Source: Rhizobium viscosum (lineage in GTDB: Bacteria; Pseudomonadota; Alphaproteobacteria; Rhizobiales; Rhizobiaceae). From it: a stretch of DNA of 64,000 bases. Positions 20,594-30,584 of the stretch are shown here, piece by piece. Positions within the stretch are counted from its first letter, which is position 1, and each line of letters opens with the position of its first letter. The DNA is taken from contig NZ_JADBEC010000001.1 in NCBI RefSeq assembly GCF_014873945.1, forward strand, positions 1,902,001-1,966,000. Direction: 5' to 3'. Position numbers and translations under genes: made by a program. Under the pieces are notes generated by a model. The model was not told the DNA's origin. It did not search any database and saw only the letters and a list, made by a program, of their open reading frames with translations.

Positions 20594-22261
20594 ATGCAGT
20601 CCGGTCGGCGTCTTGCGAGCATGTATGTTCGAGAAGCTTGGCGGCGCGGTACGCGCCGTGCTGCACTTCTGCGTTTGCGCTTCTCCCGCCATGCCATACC
20701 GGTGCCGGAACGCCTGATCGTCGCGCCGACGGATCTGAGAGGCGTCGATTCACACGTCGCCGAAGAGATCATGGACGGCCGGTTTCCGTTTGCCGGGCGT
20801 ATGCTGGAAACTGGCGGAAAATCTCCCTTCACGTTGACCCTTCCGTCGCGTGCTTTCGCGGTCAGGCTGCATAGCTTCGGTTGGCTGCGGCATATGCGGG
20901 CCAACAAGAGCGAGCGCGGTTCGGCCGTTGCCCGCGTGATCGTCGATAGTTGGCTCTCGATCCACGGGGGCCGTATCGAGGGGATCGCCTGGGAGACGGA
21001 CGTCGTCTCGCAGCGCGTCATTGCCTGGCTGGCGCATTCTCCTGTTGTCCTGCAGAATGCCGATCGCGGTTTCTATCGCCGCTTCATGAAGTCGCTCGCC
21101 TTTCATATCGGCTATCTGCGCCGCATGGCGCCCTATTCGACCGGTGAAGTCCGCTTCCGTCTGCGCATCGCGCTGGCGACGGCTTCTGTCGCCATGCCGG
21201 TGCGTGCCTCGACAATCCGGCGGGCCGCCCAGGCGCTTGACCGCGAATTCGATAGCCAGATTCTGCCTGACGGAGGCCATATCTCGCGCAATCCACGCGT
21301 CGGGCTTGAGCTGCTGCTCGATCTGCTGCCGCTCCGGCAGACCTACGTCAATCTCGGCCACGACCTGCCGCAGAAGCTGATCTCCGGTATTGACCGCATG
21401 TACCCTGCCCTGCGCTTCTTCCGCCATCAGGATGGGGATCTTGCGCTCTTCAACGGTGCGACATCCACGTTGGCAGACGAGCTGATGTCCGTGCTGCGCT
21501 ATGACGAGACAGCGGGCCAGCCGTTCAAGGCGTTACCGCATTCCCGCTATCAGCGACTTGCCGCCGGCAAGACGGTGATCATTGCCGATACCGGACCACC
21601 CTCGCCCGCCTGTTTCAGAACAGCCCATGCAGGCAGTCTCTCCTTCGAAATGTCCTCAGGCCGCTACCGCTTCATCGTCAACTCGGGATCGCCGAAATTC
21701 GCGGGCCAACGCTATGTCCAGATGGCCCGCACCACGGCTGCCCATTCCACCGTGGTCCTGAACGATACGTCCTCCAGTCGGTTCTCTCCCTCGGCTTTTC
21801 TGGCCCATATGATGACGGAGCCGGTAGAAACGGTTGCCGCCGAGCGCGTAGAAACCGAGGATGGCCGTGAAGGCATCAAGGCGAGGCATGATGGCTATCT
21901 CGATACCTTTGGCGTCATCCATGAGCGGGAGCTGACGCTGAACGCCGCTGGCTCCATCGTGACCGGCATGGACCGTTTCGTGACTGATGACCGGTATCAT
22001 AGCGAAGGTCCGCTGCGGGCGGTTGCCCGTTTCCACATTCATCCCGCCATCGTGCCGCGGCAGAACGATACGGAATCCGTGCTGCTGACGGCGCCTGATG
22101 GCGAAAGCTGGCTGTTTTCTTCTCCCGGCAATGAAGTGCTGATCTCGGAAGATATTTTCTTTGCCGACAGCGCTGGTATCAGCAGTTCGGACCAGATCGA
22201 GATCGACTTCGATTTGGCGGAGAAACCTGAAATTCGCTGGTTTTTATCGCGCAAGGGCTAA
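20594..22261 (+). CDS. Heparinase II/III family protein
   Basis: A 555-residue protein with an alpha-helical N-terminal half (FGWLRHMRANKSERGSA, AWLAHSPVVLQNADRGFYRR) and a beta-rich C-terminal half with the heparinase II/III segment YRFIVNSGSPKFAGQRY and AAHSTVVLNDTSSSRF. The family includes polysaccharide lyases acting on uronate-containing glycans. There is no clear export signal, which is common for rhizobial members placed between rsmB and purH. The substrate is unknown. The stop codon lies inside a long hairpin. Confidence 0.85.
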   Translation: MQSGRRLASMYVREAWRRGTRRAALLRLRFSRHAIPVPERLIVAPTDLRGVDSHVAEEIMDGRFPFAGRMLETGGKSPFTLTLPSRAFAVRLHSFGWLRHMRANKSERGSAVARVIVDSWLSIHGGRIEGIAWETDVVSQRVIAWLAHSPVVLQNADRGFYRRFMKSLAFHIGYLRRMAPYSTGEVRFRLRIALATASVAMPVRASTIRRAAQALDREFDSQILPDGGHISRNPRVGLELLLDLLPLRQTYVNLGHDLPQKLISGIDRMYPALRFFRHQDGDLALFNGATSTLADELMSVLRYDETAGQPFKALPHSRYQRLAAGKTVIIADTGPPSPACFRTAHAGSLSFEMSSGRYRFIVNSGSPKFAGQRYVQMARTTAAHSTVVLNDTSSSRFSPSAFLAHMMTEPVETVAAERVETEDGREGIKARHDGYLDTFGVIHERELTLNAAGSIVTGMDRFVTDDRYHSEGPLRAVARFHIHPAIVPRQNDTESVLLTAPDGESWLFSSPGNEVLISEDIFFADSAGISSSDQIEIDFDLAEKPEIRWFLSRKG

Positions 22262-22303
22262 AGCATTTCCGTTTTCCCTGAACATGGAAATGCTTTAGCC
22301 CTT
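22253..22303 (+). terminator. Long hairpin after the heparinase-like gene (terminator or dispersed palindrome)
   Basis: Two 18-bp arms, 22253-22270 and 22286-22303, are perfectly complementary (AAGGGCTAAAGCATTTCC and its reverse complement) with a 15-base loop. The stop codon of the upstream gene lies within the left arm. A short T-rich stretch follows. It could end transcription or be a member of a repeat family, since its long perfect arms are unusual for a plain terminator. Confidence 0.65.
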
Positions 22304-22452
22304 TGCTTTTGGCAATTCCGAACGCAAAACCGATGTACACTTTTGCTGGAATTGCTTCGGCGGCTGTTTGCGCCGGCTGCAAGCTGTGCTAACGCGGCCC
22401 CATCAAACGTCCCTTGCCCGGATGTCTCCCGAAGCCCGAACGGAGAAGGTTC

Positions 22453-24069
22453 ATGGCCGTCATTTCCAAGAAAATCCCCGCCCCCGACAAGGTCGAAGTC
22501 AAGACTGCGCTGCTTTCTGTCTTCGACAAGACCGGTATCATCGAACTTGCCCGTGCGCTTTCGGCGCGTGGCGTGCGCCTACTGTCGACCGGCGGTACCT
22601 ACAAGGCGATCGCGGCCGAAGGACTTGCTGTGACCGACGTTTCCGAAGTGACGCAGTTTCCTGAAATCATGGATGGCCGCGTGAAGACCCTGCACCCGAA
22701 GGTGCATGGCGGCTTGCTGGCGATCCGCGACGATGCCGAGCATCAGGAAGCCATGAAGGCTCACGGCATCGACGGCATCGATCTGCTGGTCGTCAATCTT
22801 TATCCCTTCGAGGATGTGCGCGCGGCCGGCGGTGACTATCCGACAACGGTCGAGAATATCGATATCGGCGGTCCGGCAATGATCCGCGCTTCGGCCAAGA
22901 ATCACGCTTATGTCACCGTCATCACCGATCCGGCCGACTATGCCGAGCTGATCGAGCAGCTTTCGGGCGATGCCGGCAAGACAGTTTACGCGTTCCGCCA
23001 GCGCATGGCGGCCAAAGCCTATGCCCGCACTGCCGCCTATGATGCTGCCATCTCCAACTGGTTTGCCGAGGCGCTTTCGATCGATACGCCGCGTCATCGC
23101 ACTATTGGCGGCGTATTGAAGGAAGAGATGCGCTACGGTGAAAACCCGCACCAGAAGGCCGCCTTCTACGTAACAGGCGAAAAGCGCCCGGGCGTTTCGA
23201 CAGCCGTCCTGCTGCAGGGCAAGCAGCTTTCATACAATAATATCAACGATACCGATGCAGCCTATGAGCTCGTTGCCGAGTTCCTGCCGGAGAAGTCGCC
23301 TGCCTGCGCCATCATCAAGCACGCCAATCCCTGCGGCGTCGCGACCGGTTCAACGCTTCTCGAAGCCTACAAGCGGGCGCTTGCCTGCGATTCCGTTTCG
23401 GCTTTCGGCGGCATCATCGCACTGAACCAGACGCTCGATGCGGCGACGGCCGAAGAAATCATTCAGCTCTTCACCGAGGTCATCATTGCACCTGACGTCA
23501 CCGAAGAAGCCAAGGCGATCGTCGCCCGCAAGCCGAACCTGCGCCTGCTTTCAGCCGGCGGCCTGCCGGATGCGCGTGCGGCCGGCATCACTGCCAAGAC
23601 CGTTTCCGGCGGCCTGCTCGTCCAGAGCCGAGACAACGGCATGGTCGAGGATCTGGAACTGAAGGTCGTCACCAAGCGTGCGCCGACGGCCCAGGAGCTG
23701 GAAGACATGAAGTTCGCCTTCAAGGTCGGCAAGCATGTGAAGTCGAATGCGGTGGTCTATGCCAAGGATGGCCAGACCGCAGGTATTGGTGCCGGCCAGA
23801 TGAGCCGCGTCGATTCCGCCCGCATCGCGGCGCTGAAGGCTGAGGAAGCGGCCAAGGCGCTTGGTCTCGCCGTTCCGATGACGCACGGTTCGGCAGTTGC
23901 CTCCGAGGCCTTCCTGCCTTTCGCCGATGGGCTGCTGTCGATGATTGCTGCCGGCGCCACCGCCGTGATCCAGCCGGGCGGTTCGATGCGCGATCAGGAA
24001 GTCATCGATGCCGCAAACGAGCACAATGTCGCGATGGTCTTTACCGGCATGCGCCATTTCCGCCATTGA
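22453..24069 (+). CDS. purH: Bifunctional AICAR transformylase/IMP cyclohydrolase PurH
   Basis: A 538-residue protein with an N-terminal IMP cyclohydrolase (MGS-like) domain ([29 protein letters not shown]) and a C-terminal AICAR transformylase domain with [11 protein letters not shown] and the final [19 protein letters not shown]. It catalyses the last two steps of IMP synthesis. The ATG at 22453 follows an AGAAGG ribosome site; upstream in-frame codons do not look like PurH. A strong terminator follows the gene. Confidence 0.97.
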   Translation: MAVISKKIPAPDKVEVKTALLSVFDKTGIIELARALSARGVRLLSTGGTYKAIAAEGLAVTDVSEVTQFPEIMDGRVKTLHPKVHGGLLAIRDDAEHQEAMKAHGIDGIDLLVVNLYPFEDVRAAGGDYPTTVENIDIGGPAMIRASAKNHAYVTVITDPADYAELIEQLSGDAGKTVYAFRQRMAAKAYARTAAYDAAISNWFAEALSIDTPRHRTIGGVLKEEMRYGENPHQKAAFYVTGEKRPGVSTAVLLQGKQLSYNNINDTDAAYELVAEFLPEKSPACAIIKHANPCGVATGSTLLEAYKRALACDSVSAFGGIIALNQTLDAATAEEIIQLFTEVIIAPDVTEEAKAIVARKPNLRLLSAGGLPDARAAGITAKTVSGGLLVQSRDNGMVEDLELKVVTKRAPTAQELEDMKFAFKVGKHVKSNAVVYAKDGQTAGIGAGQMSRVDSARIAALKAEEAAKALGLAVPMTHGSAVASEAFLPFADGLLSMIAAGATAVIQPGGSMRDQEVIDAANEHNVAMVFTGMRHFRH

Positions 24070-24086
24070 GCGGAGCAACGGATATA

Positions 24087-24108
24087 CCCCCGGCTTTGCA
24101 GCCGGGGG
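24087..24108. terminator. Intrinsic terminator between purH and the convergent MFS gene
   Basis: A 9-bp GC-rich stem CCCCCGGCT/AGCCGGGGG with a TTGC loop in the 45-bp gap between two convergent genes. Only short A/T runs flank it, so strength is uncertain. Confidence 0.7.
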
Positions 24109-24114
24109 AATTTG

Positions 24115-25533
24115 TCAGGCGCGATCTGCTGGATAGGGCGTACGGATCAGCAGCACCAGGCCTCCGGCCAGGAACAGGATCAGCGTTGACATGCCGAGAT
24201 GCGCCGATCCGGTCAAATAGGTCACAATCGAAAACAATAGCGTTGCCATGAAGCTCGTGGCGCGGCCGGACAGCGCATAGATGCCGAAATAGCGGCCGGC
24301 CTCTTCAAGGCTGACGCTGCGCGCCAGATAGGAGCGTGACGAGGCCTGCACCGGGCCAAAGGCAAGACCGATCAACAGACCATAGAGGATATAGGCTTTT
24401 TCTGCCATCGTGCCGAAAAGCCCGCCGCTGTCGGCAGTCGAAAGCGGCATCAGCCCGAAGAAAGTGTAGCCCGGGCCGGTGGAAATGATGCCGATCGTGG
24501 CCAGCAACAGCATGGTCAGGCTGATGATGACAGTCACCTTGGAGCCGATCCCCCTGTCGACGCGCCCGGCAATCAGGCAGCCGAGGATCGCCACGATATT
24601 GAGGATGATCCCGTAGATGCCGATCTCGATCGTTGCCCAGCCGAACATGCCCGCCGCAAAGGCACCGCCGAGGATCAGCAGACCGTTGACGCCATCCTGA
24701 TAGATCATGCGGGCGATGAGGAAGCTCAGGATACCGCGGCGCGTCTTCAGTTCGCCGAGCGTATTGCGTAATTCCCTGAGACCGAAGCGCACGGCAAAGC
24801 CGAACGGCAGTCCCTTGCGGGCATCCGGCGTGAAGAAAAACATCGGCAGGATGAAGATCAGGTACCAGACGGCCGAAATCGGACCGGTGACACGCGCATC
24901 CTCGCCCGTATGAGGATCGAGGCCGAAAAGCGGATCGAGGCCGAGAATGGTCTTGCCGCTTTCCGGGCTGCCGGCCAGCAGCACCACGACGGCAATCAGC
25001 ACGATCATGCCGCCGAGATACCCAAGACCCCAGGCGGTATTGGAAAGCTTGCCGACCTCATCCTTGCCGACAAGGCGCGGCATCATGGAATCGTTGAATA
25101 CGATCGAGAACTCCGCCGAGATCGACGCGAGGATCATGAAGATGACGGGATAGATAATTGGTGAGCCCGGGGCAGCAAACCAGAGGCAGCAGAGGCTGAC
25201 GATCTTGATCACAGCGAAGAAGGCGATCCAGGGTTTGCGCGCGCCGGACTGGTCGGCAATGGAGCCAAGTATGGGAGACAGGATGGCGATGATAACAGAG
25301 GAGATCGTCGCCATATTGCTCCACATCGTCTGCGCGGCGACCGGATCGGCCGTCAGCCGCGAGACGAAGTAGGGGCCGAAAATGAAGGTGGTGACCACGG
25401 TGAAGAAAGGCTGGGCTGCCCAATCGAAGAGCATCCAGCCCCATATGCCCTTCTCCGTGGCTTTCGGCGGCTGCGTTCCTGTCCAGTCAATGCGATTCAA
25501 GCGTCCGTTCCTTTTTGGGGCGGACTGTGTCAC
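24115..25533 (-). CDS. MFS transporter, Atg22-like (UMF1) family
   Basis: A 472-residue membrane protein with about 12 hydrophobic segments. GIWGWMLFDWAAQPFFTVV at the N-terminus is the typical start of the Atg22-like MFS family (yeast member: vacuolar amino acid effluxer). The motif LGSIADQSGARKPWI near residue 85 is the MFS A-loop. The start overlaps the stop of the NAD-glutamate dehydrogenase gene by four bases (ATGA), so the two are translationally coupled. That suggests, but does not prove, an amino acid or organic acid substrate. Confidence 0.85.
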   Translation of the reverse strand: MTQSAPKRNGRLNRIDWTGTQPPKATEKGIWGWMLFDWAAQPFFTVVTTFIFGPYFVSRLTADPVAAQTMWSNMATISSVIIAILSPILGSIADQSGARKPWIAFFAVIKIVSLCCLWFAAPGSPIIYPVIFMILASISAEFSIVFNDSMMPRLVGKDEVGKLSNTAWGLGYLGGMIVLIAVVVLLAGSPESGKTILGLDPLFGLDPHTGEDARVTGPISAVWYLIFILPMFFFTPDARKGLPFGFAVRFGLRELRNTLGELKTRRGILSFLIARMIYQDGVNGLLILGGAFAAGMFGWATIEIGIYGIILNIVAILGCLIAGRVDRGIGSKVTVIISLTMLLLATIGIISTGPGYTFFGLMPLSTADSGGLFGTMAEKAYILYGLLIGLAFGPVQASSRSYLARSVSLEEAGRYFGIYALSGRATSFMATLLFSIVTYLTGSAHLGMSTLILFLAGGLVLLIRTPYPADRA

Positions 25534-28500
25534 CTCGCTCGGTCGCGCGCAAGGTCGGTCAGGATGCCTGCAGCAACAGTGATGCGGGCGAGGTTCGGAT
25601 CAGCGCCGTCGCTGAGGCTCGCAAGCTCCTCGACGATGCGGTTGATGCGGATCCTGTCCTGCGCATGCCAGGCCTGGACCGGCTGCTTTTCCTTGCCGTG
25701 ATCGGAAAGCGCGGAGATCACGATATCGCGACGGGCGCTGGCGATCTGGTCAATACTGCGGGCAAGTGCGAGGTTTTCGTAGTGGTCCGACGTAATGATG
25801 CGGTTGCCCGCAGCAAGCAGCCGGCCGACGCGGAAGGTCCGGGTGACGGCAAAGTAGTTTTCGGCCGCACGCGGCAGCGCCTCACCGGTCCGTTCAGCGA
25901 TCTGCATGATTTCCGGCACGAGGGCGAGGGTCGGTAGCGCTGCAATTTCGGCGGCCAGTTTTTCCGGCAGGCCGGCCTGCCGGTACTCCTGCTGGCGCGT
26001 TGAGACTTCGGCTGCCGCCTGCTCGGCAAAGGCAGGTCTGAGCTTTTTCAGGGCAGCCTGCAGCCGGCTAATGATTTCAGCCATCCCACCTCGGGTCATG
26101 CCGGTCTTCAGCAGCAGACGCGTCAGCACGGTGAAGCTATTGGTAATCTCCTCGTAAATCCGGTTCTGCACCTCGCCGGAAACCTTGTTGTCCAGGGCAT
26201 CGGTTTCGGCCCATAGCCGGTTGAGATCAAAGCCGTCACGGGCGACAATCGCAGCGCGCACGACCTCTGAGGCAGAGGCCGCTGTCGCATCCATCATGCT
26301 CACGGCAAAGCCCGGCCCGCCGCGATTGATTGCCTCATTTGCGAGGACGGTCGCGACGATTTCCCGCTTCAGCCGGTGGGTGTCGATATCGGACGCGTTC
26401 GACTTCTGCATCTTGGCCGGGAAGTAGTTGAAAAGCGTGCTGACGAAATAAGGATCATCGGGTAATTCACTGGCGATCAGCGCGTCGAAGAGCACGATCT
26501 TGGCATAGGAGAGCAGCACGCCGATCTCGGGGCGCGTCAGCGGCCGTCCGGCCGTGTAGCGTTCGGACAGGGAGGCGTCGTCAGGAAGCGTCTCGACCTT
26601 ACGGTTCAGCTGGCCGGCTGCTTCCAGCACGCTCATGAAACGGCCGAGTTCCAGGCCGTTTGCCGTTCCCTTGCGGGATGTCAGCGAGATCGCCAGGGAC
26701 TGCAGGTAGTTGTTGCGCAGCACGAGACCGGCCACTTCATCGGTCATGCTGCCGAGAAGCTGGTCGCGCTTTGCCCGGCTGAGGCGCTGTTCATGCATGG
26801 CGTTTGCCAGCGCGATCTTGATATTGACCTCGACGTCCGACGTGTTGACGCCGGCGGAGTTGTCGATAGCATCGGAATTGCTGCGTCCGCCCTTCAGGCC
26901 ATAGGCAATGCGGCCCTTCTGCGTGACGCCGAGATTGGCGCCCTCGCCGATTACCTTGGCGCGCACTTCGTCGGCCGTGATGCGGATCGGATCGTTGGCG
27001 CGGTCGCCCACTTCCGCATCAGTTTCGGATGCGGCCTTCACGTAGGTGCCGATGCCGCCAAACCAGAGCAGGTCGACCGGGCTCTTCAGGATCGCCGTCA
27101 TGATCTCGAAGGGTGTGGCGACCGCCTTATCGATGCCGATTGCGGCTACGGCCTCCGGCGTCAGCGTCACCGACTTTGCCGAGCGCGAGATAATCATCGC
27201 GCCTTTTGATAGGACAGACTTGTCGAAGTCCTGCCAGCTTGAGCGCGGAAGGTTGAACAGGCGCTGGCGCTCACGAAGCGTCTTTTCCATGTCCGGATCG
27301 GGATCGATGACGATGTCGCGATGGTCGAAGGCGGCCAGCAGCCTGATCTTCGGCGAAAGCAACATGCCGTTGCCGAAAACGTCACCCGACATGTCGCCGA
27401 CGCCGGAAACGGTAAAAGGCGTCGTCTGGATATCGATGTCCATTTCGCGGAAGTGGCGCTTCACCGTTTCCCAGGCGCCGCGGGCGGTGATGCCCATCTT
27501 CTTGTGGTCGTAACCGGCCGAGCCGCCTGACGCAAAGGCATCGTCCAGCCAGAAACCCGCTTCCTGGGCGAGTGCATTGGCTGTGTCGGAGAAGGTTGCC
27601 GTGCCCTTGTCGGCGGCGACGACGAAATAGGGGTCATCGCCATCGAGGCGCACCGTATTGTCAGGCGCGATGATGTCGGCGCCGGAGATGTTGTCTGTGA
27701 TGGAAAGCAGGGTACGGATATAGGTTTTGTAGGCTTCCCTGCCTGCATTGAAGATCTCCTCGCGGCTGCCGCCGACCGGCAGTCTCTTGGGATAGAAACC
27801 GCCCTTGGCACCGACAGGCACGATCACGGCATTCTTGACCTGCTGCGCCTTCACGAGGCCCAGAACTTCGGTGCGGTAGTCCTCGGCGCGGTCCGACCAG
27901 CGCAGGCCGCCACGGGCAACGCGGCCGAAGCGCAGATGCACGCCTTCCACTTCCACGCCATACACGAAGATTTCGCGGAAGGGCTTCGGTTCCGGCAGGC
28001 CATCCACCAGGTGCGGGTCAAGCTTGAAGGCGAGCATCGCCTTCGGTGTTCCATCGGCATTGCGTTGGAAATAATTGGTGCGCAGCGTCGCATCGACGAT
28101 GTTGACATAGCGGCGCAGGATACGGTCGTCATCCAGGCTCGGTACGTCGGCAAGCTCGGCTTCGATTGCCTGATGCAGTTCGGCGAGCTTCTTGACACGA
28201 GTTTTTTCCGACAGCTTCGTATCGAGCGTGTTGTGGAAGAGGCGGAAGAGCGAAGCGGCGATGGCAGGATATTTGTCGAGGGTGGTTGCGATATAATCCT
28301 GCGAATAGGCGATACCGGCCTGGCGCAGATAGCGCGCATAGGCACGCAGAACATTCACCTCGCGGGCTGAGAGGCCGGCCGACAGGATCAGCCGGTTGAA
28401 GCTGTCATTGTCGATCGTGTCGCTGAAGGCTGCGACGAAGGCTTCTTCGAGCGGTGCGCCGAAACGTGCGAGGTCAATGTCCGCACCGCTGCGGGCCTCG

Positions 28501-30308
28501 AGTTCCATGTCGTGCAGCACGACGATGTTGATGGCGCCGTCGGTGGCCGGAACTTCGATATCGAAGGTCCGTTCGCTCAGGACGTTGAAGCCGAGGTTTT
28601 CGAGTAGAGGCACGCGGCGCGACAGCGGCAGCTGCTCGCCGGAATGGAAGATCTTCAGCGACAAGATGCGGCCGCGTTCATCGTCCTGGCGATAGTAGAA
28701 TTCGATGCGGATCGGCTCGCCGGCGGCGCATGCGGTGATGTCAGGCAGATCGCCGACCGCTTCATCCGGCGTGAAGGCTTCCTGGAAGGCATTGCTGACG
28801 CCGAGCTTCGGCGCCTTGGGGCCGGCGAGCATCTCGAAGCGGCTGTCCCAGCGCGCGGTGATCTGGCGGATCGTCTCCTCGAGCTTGGCCTGATGGATGC
28901 GTGGCGTCTTACCGCCCGAGCGGCCGATGATAAAGTGAACGCGAGCCACCCCACCTTCCGGGAAGGCTGGATAATAGGCGGAAACACGGCCGTCATAGAC
29001 GGTCTTCAGATAGGTGCCGATGCGTTCGCGCACGATCGAGTCATATTCCTCGCGCGGCACGAAGACGATGACTGAAACAAAGCGGTCGAAATGGTCTATG
29101 CGCGGCAGCACTCGCACGCGCGGGCGATCGGTGAGGTCATTGATCTGTTCTGCAAAGGTCGCGAGCAGCGGGGTATCGATCTGGAAGAGATCGTCACGGG
29201 GATAGGATTCCAGCGTGTTGTCGAGCATGCGGCCCGAATGGCTCATCGGGTCGAAGCCGAAATGCTCCTTCACCTTCTCGATCTTGGACCGGAGCAACGG
29301 AATTTCGCTGGCAGAGGAAGTGTAGGCGGTCGAAGTGAACAGGCCGACGATGCGGAGTTCCCCCGTTACGTTGCCCTGCGCGTCGAAGCGCTTGACGCCG
29401 ACATAGTCCATATAGGCACGGCGGTGGACGATGGATTTCACATTGGCCTTGGTGACGATCAGGAAGTCGGGACCATCGAGAAAGGCGAGGATTTCCGGCG
29501 TCGTCGTCACGGCGTCCTTGCCGGTGCGCAGAACAAGGACCTCAGGGTTGGAGAGAATGCCGAGGCCTGTTCCCTTGTCACGTTCGACCTTGGCATCGGC
29601 ACCCTTGCCGGAATAGACGTAGTCGCGCATGCCGAGGAAGGTGAAGTTCTCGTCACGCAGCCAGGTCAGGAAGGCGACCGCCTCGTCGCGGTCGGCCTTC
29701 TTGCGGCTGGCGTTGTAATTCGAAAGCTCTGAAATCACTTCATCGACGCGGGCAAGCATCGGCTTCCAGTCTGAAACGGCAAGCTCCACCTGTTCGAGTA
29801 CTGCCTTGATCCGCTTGATCAGGTCGGCGGCCTGGGAGGGGCTCAGCGGCGAAATGTGAAGCTGGATATGGCTGACCCGCTTTGCCGGGTCGCTCGGCAC
29901 ATCGGCGGAATAGAGTTCCGGGGCCTTGCCGTCTTCCAGGATCAGGATCGGATGAACTGCCATAAAAATATCGCGGTATGTGCTGGTCACCTCACCCATG
30001 ACGGATTCGTAGAGGAACGGCCTATTGTGATCCGTCACCGAAAGGATGGAGATTGCAACGCCATCGGGCGTGACATCAGCGACGGTGTCGACGCTGACGC
30101 GCGGCACCTTGCCGTTCCAGGCGGCGAGCTCGGCTGCCGAGTGTACTGCGGAAAGCGCAAGCATTTCTGGTGTGTAGAGTTCGAGGTCGTCGCCGCTTGC
30201 GCGGCCGAAGAGGATTTCGGGATCGAGATGGGGCTCGCCGGTCGCGGCAGCGATTTTGCGCGCGCTCTCGATCTGCTTTTCCCGTTTCGGATTGTTTCTG
30301 GCGGCCAT
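25530..30308 (-). CDS. gdhB: NAD-specific glutamate dehydrogenase, large (180 kDa) class
   Basis: A 1592-residue protein, the typical length of the bacterial 180-kDa class. The N-terminus holds ACT-like regulatory regions, and the catalytic core around residues 790-850 contains RVARGGLRWSDRAEDYRTEV and the lysine segment NAVIVPVGAKGGFYPKRLP. The NAD-binding part has MSGDVFGNGMLLSPKIRLL. It converts glutamate to 2-oxoglutarate and ammonia, mainly in catabolism. It begins a minus-strand operon with the MFS gene behind it. The 276-bp gap to pdxY holds divergent promoters; I see no other gene there. Confidence 0.95.
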   Translation of the reverse strand: MAARNNPKREKQIESARKIAAATGEPHLDPEILFGRASGDDLELYTPEMLALSAVHSAAELAAWNGKVPRVSVDTVADVTPDGVAISILSVTDHNRPFLYESVMGEVTSTYRDIFMAVHPILILEDGKAPELYSADVPSDPAKRVSHIQLHISPLSPSQAADLIKRIKAVLEQVELAVSDWKPMLARVDEVISELSNYNASRKKADRDEAVAFLTWLRDENFTFLGMRDYVYSGKGADAKVERDKGTGLGILSNPEVLVLRTGKDAVTTTPEILAFLDGPDFLIVTKANVKSIVHRRAYMDYVGVKRFDAQGNVTGELRIVGLFTSTAYTSSASEIPLLRSKIEKVKEHFGFDPMSHSGRMLDNTLESYPRDDLFQIDTPLLATFAEQINDLTDRPRVRVLPRIDHFDRFVSVIVFVPREEYDSIVRERIGTYLKTVYDGRVSAYYPAFPEGGVARVHFIIGRSGGKTPRIHQAKLEETIRQITARWDSRFEMLAGPKAPKLGVSNAFQEAFTPDEAVGDLPDITACAAGEPIRIEFYYRQDDERGRILSLKIFHSGEQLPLSRRVPLLENLGFNVLSERTFDIEVPATDGAINIVVLHDMELEARSGADIDLARFGAPLEEAFVAAFSDTIDNDSFNRLILSAGLSAREVNVLRAYARYLRQAGIAYSQDYIATTLDKYPAIAASLFRLFHNTLDTKLSEKTRVKKLAELHQAIEAELADVPSLDDDRILRRYVNIVDATLRTNYFQRNADGTPKAMLAFKLDPHLVDGLPEPKPFREIFVYGVEVEGVHLRFGRVARGGLRWSDRAEDYRTEVLGLVKAQQVKNAVIVPVGAKGGFYPKRLPVGGSREEIFNAGREAYKTYIRTLLSITDNISGADIIAPDNTVRLDGDDPYFVVAADKGTATFSDTANALAQEAGFWLDDAFASGGSAGYDHKKMGITARGAWETVKRHFREMDIDIQTTPFTVSGVGDMSGDVFGNGMLLSPKIRLLAAFDHRDIVIDPDPDMEKTLRERQRLFNLPRSSWQDFDKSVLSKGAMIISRSAKSVTLTPEAVAAIGIDKAVATPFEIMTAILKSPVDLLWFGGIGTYVKAASETDAEVGDRANDPIRITADEVRAKVIGEGANLGVTQKGRIAYGLKGGRSNSDAIDNSAGVNTSDVEVNIKIALANAMHEQRLSRAKRDQLLGSMTDEVAGLVLRNNYLQSLAISLTSRKGTANGLELGRFMSVLEAAGQLNRKVETLPDDASLSERYTAGRPLTRPEIGVLLSYAKIVLFDALIASELPDDPYFVSTLFNYFPAKMQKSNASDIDTHRLKREIVATVLANEAINRGGPGFAVSMMDATAASASEVVRAAIVARDGFDLNRLWAETDALDNKVSGEVQNRIYEEITNSFTVLTRLLLKTGMTRGGMAEIISRLQAALKKLRPAFAEQAAAEVSTRQQEYRQAGLPEKLAAEIAALPTLALVPEIMQIAERTGEALPRAAENYFAVTRTFRVGRLLAAGNRIITSDHYENLALARSIDQIASARRDIVISALSDHGKEKQPVQAWHAQDRIRINRIVEELASLSDGADPNLARITVAAGILTDLARDRAR

Positions 30309-30584
30309 GGATCATCCCCCCGATTGTTTTGATGTGGGCAAGTTAGCAGAAGGTTCTTCGAAAGAATCCTTAAAAGAGGGCCTCGAAAAGTCGTTTTCGT
30401 GCTTTTTTGGCTATGCTGACGAGAGATTTCGAAAGCTTTTAGGTCGTTTTATGCCGATGGACGGTAAAATGACCTTATCCGGCTTTTCCGTCCCGCCGCA
30501 CATTTCCACGCTCGCGTGAAGAATGGTTGACAGCGCCTGGTCAAAAATATCATCAACGGCGGTCGAAATTCGGATTCAGATGCC

